This document shows positions 44,167 to 54,302 of a stretch of DNA of 64,000 nucleotides, piece after piece. Location of the stretch: NCBI RefSeq assembly GCF_031834595.1, contig NZ_CP115541.1:3404501-3468500 (forward strand). Direction: 5' to 3'. The DNA comes from Stenotrophomonas oahuensis (GTDB lineage Bacteria; Pseudomonadota; Gammaproteobacteria; Xanthomonadales; Xanthomonadaceae). Position 1 is the stretch's first letter. Each line of letters opens with the position of its first letter. The position numbers and the translations under genes were made by a program. The notes under the pieces were generated by a model that saw only the letters and a program-made list of their open reading frames with translations, searched no databases and had not been told where the DNA came from.

Positions 44167-44319
44167 ACCGCGGGCATCACCGGATCATCCGGCGTCTTAT
44201 GAATGCTTGGCACGGGTTGCCGTTCGCGCCGCATCGCGCGATGCATGACAGGGGCTGCCTGTTGGCCTCCCCGACACGTAGCAACCGAAGCGCCGCTCTT
44301 CGCGCGAAAACTCAAACCA

Positions 44320-46389
44320 CTAAGCAAAATCAAAGTTCATAACCGGCCCCGCAGGCCCCACGAACTCACCCTGCACGTAATCCACGCCGGCACTGAACAA
44401 CAGGCTCATCGAGTTGGCATCCGCCACGAACTCGGCCAGCGTGCGGATGTTCGCTTCCTGCGCGCGTGCGGTGATCTCGCTGATCTTGTCCGCATGCTCG
44501 CGGGTGCGCGCGAAATCGCTGGTGAAGTCGCGGTCCAGCTTGAGGAACTGCGGCTGGAAGTGGGCCAGCAGCTGGAACGAATCCAGACCCGAGCCGAACT
44601 GCTCCAGACCGATGCGGATGCCCAGCGGAGCCACGTCGGCCAGGAACTGCTGCGCGTTGCGCAGGTGGGTGAACACCTTGGCTTCCGGCGCATGCAGCCA
44701 CAGACGTTCGCCCGGCACATTGTGCGCGGCCAACTCGCGACGCAGCGTCGCCACCATCAGCGGGTCGTTGAACGATTCCGGGGTGATCTTCACCATCATG
44801 TGCGTGGCGTGGCCCGCACGTGCGCGCTCGCCCAGCACGCTGATCGCATGCGCCACCACCCAGCGGTTGATGTCCGCCAGCAGGCCATGTTCCTCGGCAA
44901 TGCCCAGGAAGGCCGTCGGGCTCAGCAGTTCGCCGTTGTTGTCCAGGCGCAGGTAGGCTTCGTACAGCTCCAGGGGCTCGCCCTGCAGGTTCAGCACTGG
45001 CTGGTAATGCAGCTGGAAGCCTTCGCCCGCCAGCGCTTCCTTGATGCGCGCCACCCAGCGCTGCACGCGCTCTTCTTCCACCCGGTCCACGGCGGCCGGA
45101 TCGAAGATGCGGCTGGTATTGCCCAGCTCCGATGCGGCCTGCTGGCATTCGGTGGCACGGGCCAGCACCTGGCCGATGCTGGCGATCTTCTCGCCCACCT
45201 GCACGCCACCGATGCTCACCGTCACCGTCGCCGAACGGTCGCCGATGCTGAACACCTGTGCGGCGAAGGCCTCGCGGATGCGGTCGGCCAGGGCCTCGGT
45301 TTCGGCGTAGGCACCTTCCATCAGTACCGCGAAGCTATGTTCGCCAAAGCGCGCTACCTGGGCCTTGTCGCCCACCGCGTCGGCCAACACCCGGCCCAGC
45401 GCGGCAATCAGTGCATCGGCCGAGTCCAGGCCGATGTCCGGCAACAGCCGCGCGTAGTGGTCCGGTTCGACCAGCAACAGGCCGAAGCGGCCTTCGCTGC
45501 GACCGGCCTGGGCGACTGCGTTCTCCACGTGCACCATGAAGGTCGGGCGGTTGAGCAGGCCGGTGACCTGGTCGCGCTGGCGCAGGTCTTCGACCTCGCG
45601 GGCCAGTTCGGTGTCCAGTTCCATGCGGCGGCGGAACACCACCTGCAGGCAGGATTCGCCTTCATAGGTGGCCGGGGTGAATTCCATGGTGGCGGCGAAG
45701 ATCGCGCCATCCTGGTTGCGCGCGTCCACCTGGTACTGCGGCGGCGGCGCTTCGCCCTTGCTCAGAGATTTCAGCAACTGCTTGAAACCGTCGACGTGCT
45801 GCGGGGCGACCATGTCCAGCAGCGAGATGCCTTCCACGTCCTCGAACGATTCGTACCCGAACATCTCCAGGTAGGCTTCGTTGGCGCGGATGTGCATGCC
45901 TTCGTGGACATAGGCGATGGGGTCGCGCGAGGAGGAGATCAGCGCGTCGCAGCGGCGCTCGGTCTCGCGCATCTGCGCCTCGATCCGGCGCAGCCCGCGG
46001 CGGGCGTGCAGGTCGGTCCATTCGTTGCGTACCACTGCCAGCAGGTGCTCGGGGCGGTGGCGCAGGGTCACCGCGCGGAACCCATTGGCGCTGGCCTCGA
46101 CCCATTCGCTTTCATTGACCGCTTCGGCCAGCAGGATCATCGGGATGTCCTTGCCGCTGGCTGCGATCTGCTGGGTCACCTGCAGCAGCGGAATGCTCTG
46201 CGCCGGGGCGGCCAGGACCAGGTCGATCGGCTGGCCACCGATGATCTGCGCCAGCTCCTCGTTGTTCTGCGGCCGCGCCGGGCGGACCGCGATGCCGCTG
46301 TTGCGCAGCGTGCTGACAATGGTCTCGGCGTTCTCGCCGCTGTCGTCCACGATCAGCAGGCGGACGGTGATGTCGTTTGCGTTCTGCAT
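44320..46389 (-). CDS. fimX: FimX-type c-di-GMP receptor (REC-PAS-degenerate GGDEF-degenerate EAL)
   Basis: The 689-residue protein has four parts: a receiver-like domain (residues ~8-125, VRLLIVDDSGENAETI), a PAS domain (~140-260, RCDALISSSRDPIAYVHEGMHIRANEAYLEMFGYES), a GGDEF domain (~270-430) and an EAL domain (~440-689). The GGDEF signature reads GEHSF and the EAL signature reads EAYLRL, while the metal site DDFGTG is LEQFGSG, so neither catalysis is expected. This is the FimX layout; FimX in xanthomonads and Pseudomonas binds c-di-GMP with its dead EAL domain and controls type IV pili through PilZ/PilB. The genomic neighbours give no pilus gene. Confidence 0.85.
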   Translation of the reverse strand: MQNANDITVRLLIVDDSGENAETIVSTLRNSGIAVRPARPQNNEELAQIIGGQPIDLVLAAPAQSIPLLQVTQQIAASGKDIPMILLAEAVNESEWVEASANGFRAVTLRHRPEHLLAVVRNEWTDLHARRGLRRIEAQMRETERRCDALISSSRDPIAYVHEGMHIRANEAYLEMFGYESFEDVEGISLLDMVAPQHVDGFKQLLKSLSKGEAPPPQYQVDARNQDGAIFAATMEFTPATYEGESCLQVVFRRRMELDTELAREVEDLRQRDQVTGLLNRPTFMVHVENAVAQAGRSEGRFGLLLVEPDHYARLLPDIGLDSADALIAALGRVLADAVGDKAQVARFGEHSFAVLMEGAYAETEALADRIREAFAAQVFSIGDRSATVTVSIGGVQVGEKIASIGQVLARATECQQAASELGNTSRIFDPAAVDRVEEERVQRWVARIKEALAGEGFQLHYQPVLNLQGEPLELYEAYLRLDNNGELLSPTAFLGIAEEHGLLADINRWVVAHAISVLGERARAGHATHMMVKITPESFNDPLMVATLRRELAAHNVPGERLWLHAPEAKVFTHLRNAQQFLADVAPLGIRIGLEQFGSGLDSFQLLAHFQPQFLKLDRDFTSDFARTREHADKISEITARAQEANIRTLAEFVADANSMSLLFSAGVDYVQGEFVGPAGPVMNFDFA

Positions 46390-46480
46390 TCACTACTCCC
46401 CGAAGTGCCATCTTGATACACGATGCGCGCCGCGACGTCCATGCCGGTGCATCACCGGCGTTCGCGGATTGTGAGCGCGG

Positions 46481-47665
46481 TTACACCACCAGGCCCGCCG
46501 CGCGACCACTGGCCCAGGCCCACTGGAAGTTGTAACCGCCCAGCCAGCCGGTCACATCCAGCACCTCGCCCACGAAATGCAGGCCCGGTACCAGCTGCGA
46601 CTCGAACGTGCTGGAGGAGACCCGGCGTGTGTCCACGCCCCCCAGGGTCACCTCGGCCGTACGGTACCCCTCCGTGCCGCTGGCCACCAGCGGGAAGTCC
46701 TGCAGCAGGGAAGCGGCCTGACGCAGTTCGCGCTCGTCGATCTGCTTCACCGGGCGGTCCGGCAGCCAGTGCTCGCACAGGCGCAGGGCCAGCCGGCGCG
46801 GCAGGATTTCCGACAGGACCGTGCGCAGCTCGGCCGAACCGCGCTCGCGCTTCATGCTGCGCAGCCATTCCTCGGCATCCTGACCCGGCAGCAGGTCCAG
46901 GCGCAGGTCGTCGCCGGGCTGCCAGAACGAGGAGATCTGCAGGATGGCCGGGCCGCTGATGCCGCGGTGGGTGATCAGCAGCGAATTGCGGAATTCCATG
47001 TCATTGCAGCGCGCCGCTACCGGCAGCGCGACCCCGCTGAGGTCGGCAAATCGCTCCTGGTGCTTGCCGCTCAGGGTCAGCGGCACCAGCCCGGCGCGGG
47101 TCGGCAGCACCTCGTGGCCGAACTGGCGGGCCAGTTCGTAGCCAAAGCCGGTCGCCCCCAGGCTGGGAATGGACAAGCCACCCGTCGCCACCACCAGCGA
47201 GGCAGCGTGGAAATGGCCCTGCGCGGTATGCACATGGAAGCCGTCCGCGCCGCGCTCGACCCGGGTTACCGCACAATCGGTGCGGATCTGCACGCCTGCG
47301 GCCTGGCATTCGTCAACCAGCATGCGCACGATCTGCTTGGACGAGATGTCGCAGAACAGCTGGCCCAGCTCTTTTTCGTGATACGCAATGCCGTGCCGCT
47401 CGACCAGGCCGATGAAGTCCCAAGGCGTGTAACGGGCGAGGGCGGACTTGCAGAAATGCGGGTTGGCCGACAGGAAGTTGGCCGGCGTGGTGCCGGTGTT
47501 GGTGAAGTTGCAGCGGCCACCGCCGGACATCAGGATCTTCTTGCCGACCTTATTGGCGTGGTCGATCACCTGCACGATGCGGCCGCGCTGGCCAGCGGTC
47601 AGCGCACACATCAGGCCGGCGGCACCGGCCCCGATCACCAGTACATCGCAGCGGATCGTACTCAT
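46481..47665 (-). CDS. YhiN/HI0933-family flavoprotein
   Basis: The 394-residue protein starts with the dinucleotide fold CDVLVIGAGAAGLMCALTAGQRG followed by ANKVGKKILMSGGGRCNFTNTG, which is the HI0933-like signature. Further family segments are YHEKELGQLFCDISSKQIV, LVVATGGLSIPSLGATGFGYELARQFGH and LHFVGEVLDVTGWLGGYNFQWAWASGRAAG at the end. It binds FAD; the physiological reaction is unknown. It lies 10 bases from the YaeQ gene on the same strand. Confidence 0.93.
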   Translation of the reverse strand: MSTIRCDVLVIGAGAAGLMCALTAGQRGRIVQVIDHANKVGKKILMSGGGRCNFTNTGTTPANFLSANPHFCKSALARYTPWDFIGLVERHGIAYHEKELGQLFCDISSKQIVRMLVDECQAAGVQIRTDCAVTRVERGADGFHVHTAQGHFHAASLVVATGGLSIPSLGATGFGYELARQFGHEVLPTRAGLVPLTLSGKHQERFADLSGVALPVAARCNDMEFRNSLLITHRGISGPAILQISSFWQPGDDLRLDLLPGQDAEEWLRSMKRERGSAELRTVLSEILPRRLALRLCEHWLPDRPVKQIDERELRQAASLLQDFPLVASGTEGYRTAEVTLGGVDTRRVSSSTFESQLVPGLHFVGEVLDVTGWLGGYNFQWAWASGRAAGLVV

Positions 47666-47675
47666 GCCGGGCTGC

Positions 47676-48227
47676 TCACGCCTGCGGCTTGGGCTTGCGC
47701 CAGGTCGGAATGACGCTGAGTTCGGCGTTCTCGGACATCAGCTGCACTTCGCCATCCTGGATCAGCACGGTCCAGCGCATGCTGCGCTCGATCTTTGCGC
47801 CCCACTGCTCGACGAACTCGCCCGGCAGGTCCATGACCTCAAGCGACTTCAGCTTGTTCAGTGCCGAGGCGTTGCGTTCCCACCAGATATCCGCGGCACG
47901 GCCGCCATAGGTGATCAGCTGCACGGCGCTGGCGCGGCCAGCCGCCTTGCGCAGGCGCGACTCGTCCGGCTGGCCGAGGTCGATCCAGCGTTCGATCGCG
48001 CCGGTGTAGTCCTGCTTCCACAGGTCCGGCTCGTCATCGGTGCTCAGTCCGCGGCCGAATTCCAGCCGGTCTTCCGCGTTCAGGGCGAAGGCCAGCAGCC
48101 GCACCATCAGGCGTTCGTCGGTCTCGGAGGGGTGCTGGGCCAGCGTCAGGTTGTGGCTGGCGTAGTAGCCGCGGTCCATGTCGCTGATCTGCAGCTCGGC
48201 TTTGCGGATGGTGGCGGTGAGGGCCAT
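47676..48227 (-). CDS. yaeQ: YaeQ family protein
   Basis: The 183-residue protein starts MALTATIRKAELQISDMDRGYYASHNLTLAQHPSETDERLMVRLLAFAL, the clear YaeQ signature, with EDRLEFGRGLSTDDEPDLW and GQPDESRLRKAAGRA following. YaeQ has a PD-(D/E)xK nuclease-like fold with uncertain role; the D-E-P-D-L-W and E/K positions are kept. It is read just upstream of the flavoprotein gene and divergently from the pseudouridine synthase gene. Confidence 0.93.
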   Translation of the reverse strand: MALTATIRKAELQISDMDRGYYASHNLTLAQHPSETDERLMVRLLAFALNAEDRLEFGRGLSTDDEPDLWKQDYTGAIERWIDLGQPDESRLRKAAGRASAVQLITYGGRAADIWWERNASALNKLKSLEVMDLPGEFVEQWGAKIERSMRWTVLIQDGEVQLMSENAELSVIPTWRKPKPQA

Positions 48228-48269
48228 GGGGGTACCGTAAACAAAGAGCGCCATGATAATGCGTGGGTC

Positions 48270-49178
48270 ATGCACACGTCCGATTCCCCGTTCGATCCGG
48301 TGCCGGCAAGCCGGCTGCAGCTGGCCGCTGGCCCCTGGGCATGCCTTCTGGACGGGCTGTGTGCGCGTTTTCCGAAGATCGACCGCGCGCAGTGGCTGGA
48401 TCGCTTCGCGCGCGGTCGGGTGCAGGACGCGCAGGGCAGGGCACTGGCACCGACCGACCCCTGGCGGGTGGGTCTGGAGATCCGGTATTACCGCGAGGTG
48501 GCCGAGGAGCCCGCCGTCTGTGGCCGGGAGTCCATCGTTCACATCGACGAGGATCTGCTGGTGGCCGACAAGCCGCATTTTCTGCCGGTGACCCCGGCCG
48601 GGGCCTATGTGCGTGAAACCCTGCTGGCGCGACTTGTGGCGCGGACCGGCAACCGGAACCTGGTGCCGCTGCACCGGTTGGACCGCCTCACCGCCGGTCT
48701 GGTGCTGTTCTCGACCCGGCCGGCCAGCCGCGACGCCTACCAGCGGTTGTTCCGGGAGCGGCACATCCAGAAGGTGTACGAAGCGTTGGCCCCGGCGCTG
48801 CCCGGGCAGGTGTTTCCCCTGCAGCGGCACAGCCGGCTGGTACCCGGGGAGCCATTTTTCCGCATGGCCGAAGCTGCCGGCTCCCCGAACGCCAGCACCC
48901 GCATCGAGCTGATCGAAAGCCAGGGGCAGGTCTGGCGGTATCGGCTGCACCCGCACAGCGGGCGCAAGCATCAGCTGCGGGTGCACATGGCCGCGCTGGG
49001 TGCGCCGATCCTCGGTGATGACCTGTACCCGACGCTGCGCGGGCCGTCTGCGGCCGGGCCGCCGCCGTTGCAGCTGCTGGCGCAGGCCCTGGCCTTCGAA
49101 GACCCGCTCAGTGGGCGGCCGCGGGCCTTCACATCGGGGCTGCGATTGCCTGCTTCGGCCGAAATTGCTGAATCTTGA
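48270..49178 (+). CDS. RluA-family pseudouridine synthase
   Basis: The 302-residue protein has the catalytic motif LVPLHRLDRLTAGLVLFST with the active Asp in HRLDRLTAG, followed by YQRLFRERHIQKVYEALAP and the C-terminal YRLHPHSGRKHQLRVHMAALGAPILGDDLYP. An N-terminal S4-like RNA-binding region (DRAQWLDRFARGRVQDAQGRALAPTDPW) is present but short. It isomerises uridine in rRNA or tRNA; the exact target is not told by sequence. A non-consensus point is the L-T in HRLDRLTAG where RluA members often have E/D-T-S-G. Confidence 0.92.
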   Translation: MHTSDSPFDPVPASRLQLAAGPWACLLDGLCARFPKIDRAQWLDRFARGRVQDAQGRALAPTDPWRVGLEIRYYREVAEEPAVCGRESIVHIDEDLLVADKPHFLPVTPAGAYVRETLLARLVARTGNRNLVPLHRLDRLTAGLVLFSTRPASRDAYQRLFRERHIQKVYEALAPALPGQVFPLQRHSRLVPGEPFFRMAEAAGSPNASTRIELIESQGQVWRYRLHPHSGRKHQLRVHMAALGAPILGDDLYPTLRGPSAAGPPPLQLLAQALAFEDPLSGRPRAFTSGLRLPASAEIAES

Positions 49179-49489
49179 ATCAGTAATTTGGCCGAAGTTC
49201 AGCTAGGAAAAATCTGAATACGGGGTCGGAAATCTTGCAGATCCGCGCAAATCCTTGTCCTGCCTAGGGTGCGCCGAATATGGCTGAATGTCGCACCTAT
49301 CGCTTTTTCCCGAAAACACGCGTATCGTCACTCCCACTGTGTTTGCTAGGGTCACCGTGAATCGTGGCCTGGTGCAGTTGATCTCACGATCCGCTCATCG
49401 ATCCGCTTTACCAACGCCTGCAACTCAGTCTCGGCTCCCACTCCTCGGGTGGCCGCGATTATTTCAACTATTGTTTCAGGAGTTAGTAC
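49179..49489. other. Long leader region of the cold-shock gene
   Basis: These 311 bases hold no gene I can support. A long AT-richer 5' region before a csp gene is typical of cold-shock regulation by mRNA structure. CCTAGGGTGCGCCGAATATGG (near 49264) and GCTAGGGTCACCGTGAAT (near 49346) are loosely similar and could be parts of promoters. The ribosome binding site GGAG lies 8 bases before the start. Confidence 0.45.
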
Positions 49490-49699
49490 ATGTCTGATCG
49501 TCAGACCGGCACCGTCAAGTGGTTCAACGATGCCAAGGGCTTCGGCTTCATCACCCCGGAAAGCGGCCCGGACCTGTTCGTGCACTTCCGCGCCATCCAG
49601 GGCACCGGCTTCAAGTCGCTGCAGGAAGGCCAGAAGGTCACCTTCGTCGCCGTGCAGGGCCAGAAGGGCATGCAGGCTGACCAGGTGCAGCCGGTCTAA
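49490..49699 (+). CDS. Cold-shock protein, CspA family
   Basis: The 69-residue single-domain protein has both RNA-binding motifs: [17 protein letters not shown] (RNP1, KGFGFI) and [10 protein letters not shown] (RNP2, LFVHF), ending [20 protein letters not shown]. It binds single-stranded RNA as a chaperone. The gene stands alone between a long leader and a strong terminator. Which csp paralogue it is cannot be told. Confidence 0.97.
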   Translation: MSDRQTGTVKWFNDAKGFGFITPESGPDLFVHFRAIQGTGFKSLQEGQKVTFVAVQGQKGMQADQVQPV

Positions 49700-49729
49700 T
49701 CGACCGCTGCTGCCGAAAGGTTGCCACGA

Positions 49730-49758
49730 CGCCGGAAGCGCAAGCTTCCGGCGTTTTT
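49730..49758 (+). terminator. Rho-independent terminator after the cold-shock gene
   Basis: CGCCGGAAGC-GCAA-GCTTCCGGCG followed by TTTTTG. Confidence 0.92.
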
Positions 49759-49814
49759 GTTTGTGTGTTCATCGGCGCGCAGTAGCATGAAGGTTTGCCG
49801 TCGCGGATCTGCTG

Positions 49815-50507
49815 ATGATCAAGGTGCACCATCTCGACCATTCCCGCTCCCAGCGCGTGCTGTGGATGCTGGAAGAACTGAACCTTCCGTACCAGGTGGT
49901 CCGCTACCAGCGCGACCCCAAGACCTGGCTGGCCCCGCAGGCGCTGCGTGATCTGCATCCCCTGGGCAAGTCGCCCGTGGTGGAGGACGACACGCTGGTG
50001 CTGGCCGAATCCGGTGCGATCCTCGAATACCTCGTGGACCGCTATGACAGTGCCCGCCAGTTCTCTCCCGAGCCGGTACCGCTGCAGTCCCCCGAGCGCC
50101 TGCGCTATCGCTACTGGATGCATTACGCGGAAGGTTCGGCGATGCCGCCGATGGTGATGTCGCTGGTGTTTGCCCGCCTGCGCAAAGCGCCGATGCCGTT
50201 CTTCGCCCGTCCCATAGCACGTCAGATCGCCGACAAGGCGCTGAAAGGCTTCGTGGGCCCGCAGATCAAGCTGCATCTGCAGTGGATGGAGCGCGAGCTG
50301 GGCAACACGCCCTGGTTTGCCGGCGAGCGCTTCACTGCCGCCGACATCCAGATGAGCTTCCCGCTGCAGGCGGCCGCGGCGCGTGGCGGTGACCTGTCGG
50401 CGTATCCGCGCCTGCAGGCTTTCCTGGAGCGGATCGCGCAGCGTCCAGCGTACCAGCGCGCGCAGGCCAAGGGCGGGTCGCTGGACCTGGCCGCCGGCGC
50501 GGCCTGA
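49815..50507 (+). CDS. Glutathione S-transferase family protein
   Basis: The 230-residue protein has the thioredoxin-like N-terminal domain ([74 protein letters not shown]), in which the SRS serine is the likely catalytic residue and ESGAI holds the glutathione-binding Glu-Ser. A helical C-terminal domain follows with [21 protein letters not shown]. It is a beta-class-like cytoplasmic GST. The selO gene starts 37 bases after its stop. Confidence 0.94.
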   Translation: MIKVHHLDHSRSQRVLWMLEELNLPYQVVRYQRDPKTWLAPQALRDLHPLGKSPVVEDDTLVLAESGAILEYLVDRYDSARQFSPEPVPLQSPERLRYRYWMHYAEGSAMPPMVMSLVFARLRKAPMPFFARPIARQIADKALKGFVGPQIKLHLQWMERELGNTPWFAGERFTAADIQMSFPLQAAAARGGDLSAYPRLQAFLERIAQRPAYQRAQAKGGSLDLAAGAA

Positions 50508-50544
50508 ACTTGCCTGCGCCGTGGAGTGGCCCCATCTGTCTGGC

Positions 50545-52110
<1,566 letters not shown>

Positions 52111-52186
52111 ACGCGTGCGGGCCAGTGGCCGGCCCGGGCAAAGGGCCGGCGCGGTACCCTATGCCACCCTTCGCGGTTCCTGAGCC

Positions 52187-52726
52187 ATGACCGATTCCTC
52201 CGCCGCCGTGCCCGCTTGGGCTGGCCGCCTGCGCGACATTGCTGATTTCCCCAAGCCGGGCATCCTGTTCAAGGACATCATGCCGCTGCTGGCCGATGGG
52301 CCGGACTTCGCCGCCGCTATTGATGCCATGGTTGCGCCGTGGCGCGAGGCCAGGCTGGACGCGGTGATGGGCATCGAGTCGCGCGGCTTCATCCTGGGTG
52401 CGGCGATGGCGCGGGTGCTGGGCGTGGGCTTCGTGCCGGTGCGCAAGCCGGGCAAGTTGCCGGGCCGTACCCTGCGCCAGGACTACACGCTGGAATACCG
52501 CACCGACAGCATTGAGGTGCATGCAGATGCGCTGCCGGCCGGTGCGCGGGTGCTGGTGGTGGATGACGTGCTGGCCACCGGCGGCACGTTGCTGGCGGCG
52601 TTGTCGCTGGCGCGGCAGTTGCAGGTGGAGGTGCTGGGCGCGGCAGTGCTGGTGGAGCTGGCCGGGTTGGGCGGGCGCGAGCGCTGGGACGCGGACGTGC
52701 CGCTGGTGGCGAACCTGGTGTATTGA
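52187..52726 (+). CDS. apt: Adenine phosphoribosyltransferase
   Basis: The 179-residue salvage enzyme makes AMP from adenine and PRPP. Motifs are [51 protein letters not shown] and the PRPP loop [18 protein letters not shown], all typical. The length is normal. It is followed by a hairpin repeat and the converging dbpA. Confidence 0.97.
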   Translation: MTDSSAAVPAWAGRLRDIADFPKPGILFKDIMPLLADGPDFAAAIDAMVAPWREARLDAVMGIESRGFILGAAMARVLGVGFVPVRKPGKLPGRTLRQDYTLEYRTDSIEVHADALPAGARVLVVDDVLATGGTLLAALSLARQLQVEVLGAAVLVELAGLGGRERWDADVPLVANLVY

Positions 52727-52740
52727 TCGCGGTCCATCAC

Positions 52741-52769
52741 GGCGGTGGACACGCATGGCGTGCCCACCG
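52741..52769. repeat. Hairpin between converging apt and dbpA
   Basis: GCGGTGGACACGC-ATG-GCGTGCCCACCGC is a 13-bp stem with one mismatch. The GACACGC/GCGTG core is the same as in the GTAG element at 44144, but the GTAG tip is missing. Confidence 0.6.
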
Positions 52770-52778
52770 CGGCAACAA

Positions 52779-54155
52779 TCACATCTTGCGTACGCGGAAC
52801 CGGCGGCCCTTGATCTTGCCGGCTTCCAGGCGCGCAATTGCTTTGCCGACGTGTTCGCGCGCAATCGCCACGTACGAACGGGTGGGATAGATATCGATCT
52901 TGCCGATCACCTTGGCCGACAACCCGGCCTCGCCGGTCAGCGCGCCCAGGATGTCGCCCGGACGCAGCTTGTCGGTCTTGCCGCCGTCAATGCGCAATGT
53001 CTGCATCGCTGCCTGCGGCAGCACCGCCGGGCGCGCGGTGGCCAACGGTGTTTTCTGCCAGTCGAGCGGTGAACCCTGCGCCGCTTCCAGCGCATCGGCG
53101 CGGTTACGCTCACGCCCGGTCACCAGGCTGATCGCCAGACCGGTGGCACCGGCGCGACCGGTACGGCCGACGCGGTGCTGGTAGGTTTCAATATCGGTGG
53201 GCAACTCGTAGTTGATCACCGCGGCCAGGTCCTGCACGTCCAGGCCGCGTGCGGCCACGTCGCTGGCCACCAGCACGTTGCAGCTGCGGTTGGCAAAGCG
53301 CACCAGCACTTCATCACGGTCGCGCTGTTCCATCTCGCCATGCAGCGCCAGGGCAGAGAACCCGAACTGCTGCAGCGAGTTGGCCACTTCGTCCACGTCA
53401 CGGCGGGTATTGCAGAACACCACTGCGGATTCCGGGGTGTACTTCAGCAGCAGCCCGGCCAGCGCCTTCTGCTTGCTGCTCAGGTCGACTTCGCAGAACA
53501 GGTGGCGGATCGCCGGCGCGTGGTCTGCGCCTTCCACGGTGACTTCCTGCGGGTCGCGCAGCAGGTCGCGCGCGATCTGGCGGATCTCGTCGGGGAAGGT
53601 GGCCGAGAACAGCAGGGTCTGGCGGTCCTTGCTGGTACGCCCGGCGATCTCGCGGATAGGCTCTTCAAAGCCCATGTCCAGCATGCGGTCGGCTTCGTCC
53701 AGCACCAGCGTGGTGACCCCGCCCAGCTTCAGCGCGCGCTTGCGGCCCAGTTCCTGGATGCGGCCCGGGGTGCCCACTACCACGTGCGGGTCATGCGCTT
53801 CCAACGACGCCAGCTGCGGGCCCAGCGGCATGCCGCCGGTGAGGACCACCAGTTTGAGGTTGGGAATGCCGGTGGCCAGTTTGCGGATCTGCTTGCCGAC
53901 CTGGTCGGCCAGTTCACGCGTGGGGCACAGCACCAGCGCCTGCGCGCGGATCACCGCCGGATCCAGCTTCTGCAGCAGGCCCAGCCCGAAGGCAGCCGTC
54001 TTGCCGCTGCCGGTGGGAGCCTGCGCGATGACGTCGCGGCGCTCGAGAATGGCCGGCAGGCTTTGCGCCTGCACGGGCGTCATGCGGGTATAGCCCAGCG
54101 CGTCGATGCCCGCTGCCAGCGAGGCCGACAGGGGCAGTTCGGAGAATTCGTTCAT
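52779..54155 (-). CDS. dbpA: ATP-dependent RNA helicase DbpA
   Basis: The 458-residue DEAD-box protein has the Q motif (YTRMTPVQAQSLPAIL), Walker A APTGSGKTAAFGLG, the DEAD motif in LVLDEADRMLDMGFEE, SAT in LLFSATFPDEI, and the C-terminal helicase motifs ASDVAARGLDVQDL and HRVGRTGRAG. The last 75 residues (TLRIDGGKTDKLRPGDILGALTGEAGLSAKVIGKIDIYPTRSYVAI) form the DbpA RNA-binding domain that targets hairpin 92 of 23S rRNA. It acts in large-subunit assembly. Confidence 0.96.
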   Translation of the reverse strand: MNEFSELPLSASLAAGIDALGYTRMTPVQAQSLPAILERRDVIAQAPTGSGKTAAFGLGLLQKLDPAVIRAQALVLCPTRELADQVGKQIRKLATGIPNLKLVVLTGGMPLGPQLASLEAHDPHVVVGTPGRIQELGRKRALKLGGVTTLVLDEADRMLDMGFEEPIREIAGRTSKDRQTLLFSATFPDEIRQIARDLLRDPQEVTVEGADHAPAIRHLFCEVDLSSKQKALAGLLLKYTPESAVVFCNTRRDVDEVANSLQQFGFSALALHGEMEQRDRDEVLVRFANRSCNVLVASDVAARGLDVQDLAAVINYELPTDIETYQHRVGRTGRAGATGLAISLVTGRERNRADALEAAQGSPLDWQKTPLATARPAVLPQAAMQTLRIDGGKTDKLRPGDILGALTGEAGLSAKVIGKIDIYPTRSYVAIAREHVGKAIARLEAGKIKGRRFRVRKM

Positions 54156-54187
54156 GCCACATTCTACCCGGTGCGCCGATCCGGCGC

Positions 54188-54302
54188 GCCACGACCAACG
54201 GTCGTGGCCTACCGGTCATTCACGCCGTGCCACGACCAACGGTCGTGGCCTACCGGTCATTCACGACCCGGGACCGGTAGATCACGACCGTTGGTCGTGA
54301 TC
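54188..54302. repeat. Three GTAG-type repeats, two in a 41-bp tandem duplication
   Basis: CCACGACC-AAC-GGTCGTGG-CCTAC occurs at 54188-54212 and 54229-54253 in the same direction, each followed by CGGTCATTCACG, so the unit is repeated with a 41-base period. A third copy in opposite direction, GTAGATCACGACC-GTT-GGTCGTGATC, lies at 54277-54302. The array fills the gap between dbpA and the YeiH gene. Confidence 0.85.

Larger units (their letters stand above)
43893..44319. other. Repeat-rich gap between fabV and fimX
   Basis: These 427 bases hold no convincing gene. They contain a GTAG element (43903-43926), a large nested palindrome (43972-44075) and another GTAG element (44144-44166). The rest, 44167-44319, shows nothing recognisable. 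Confidence 0.7.
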
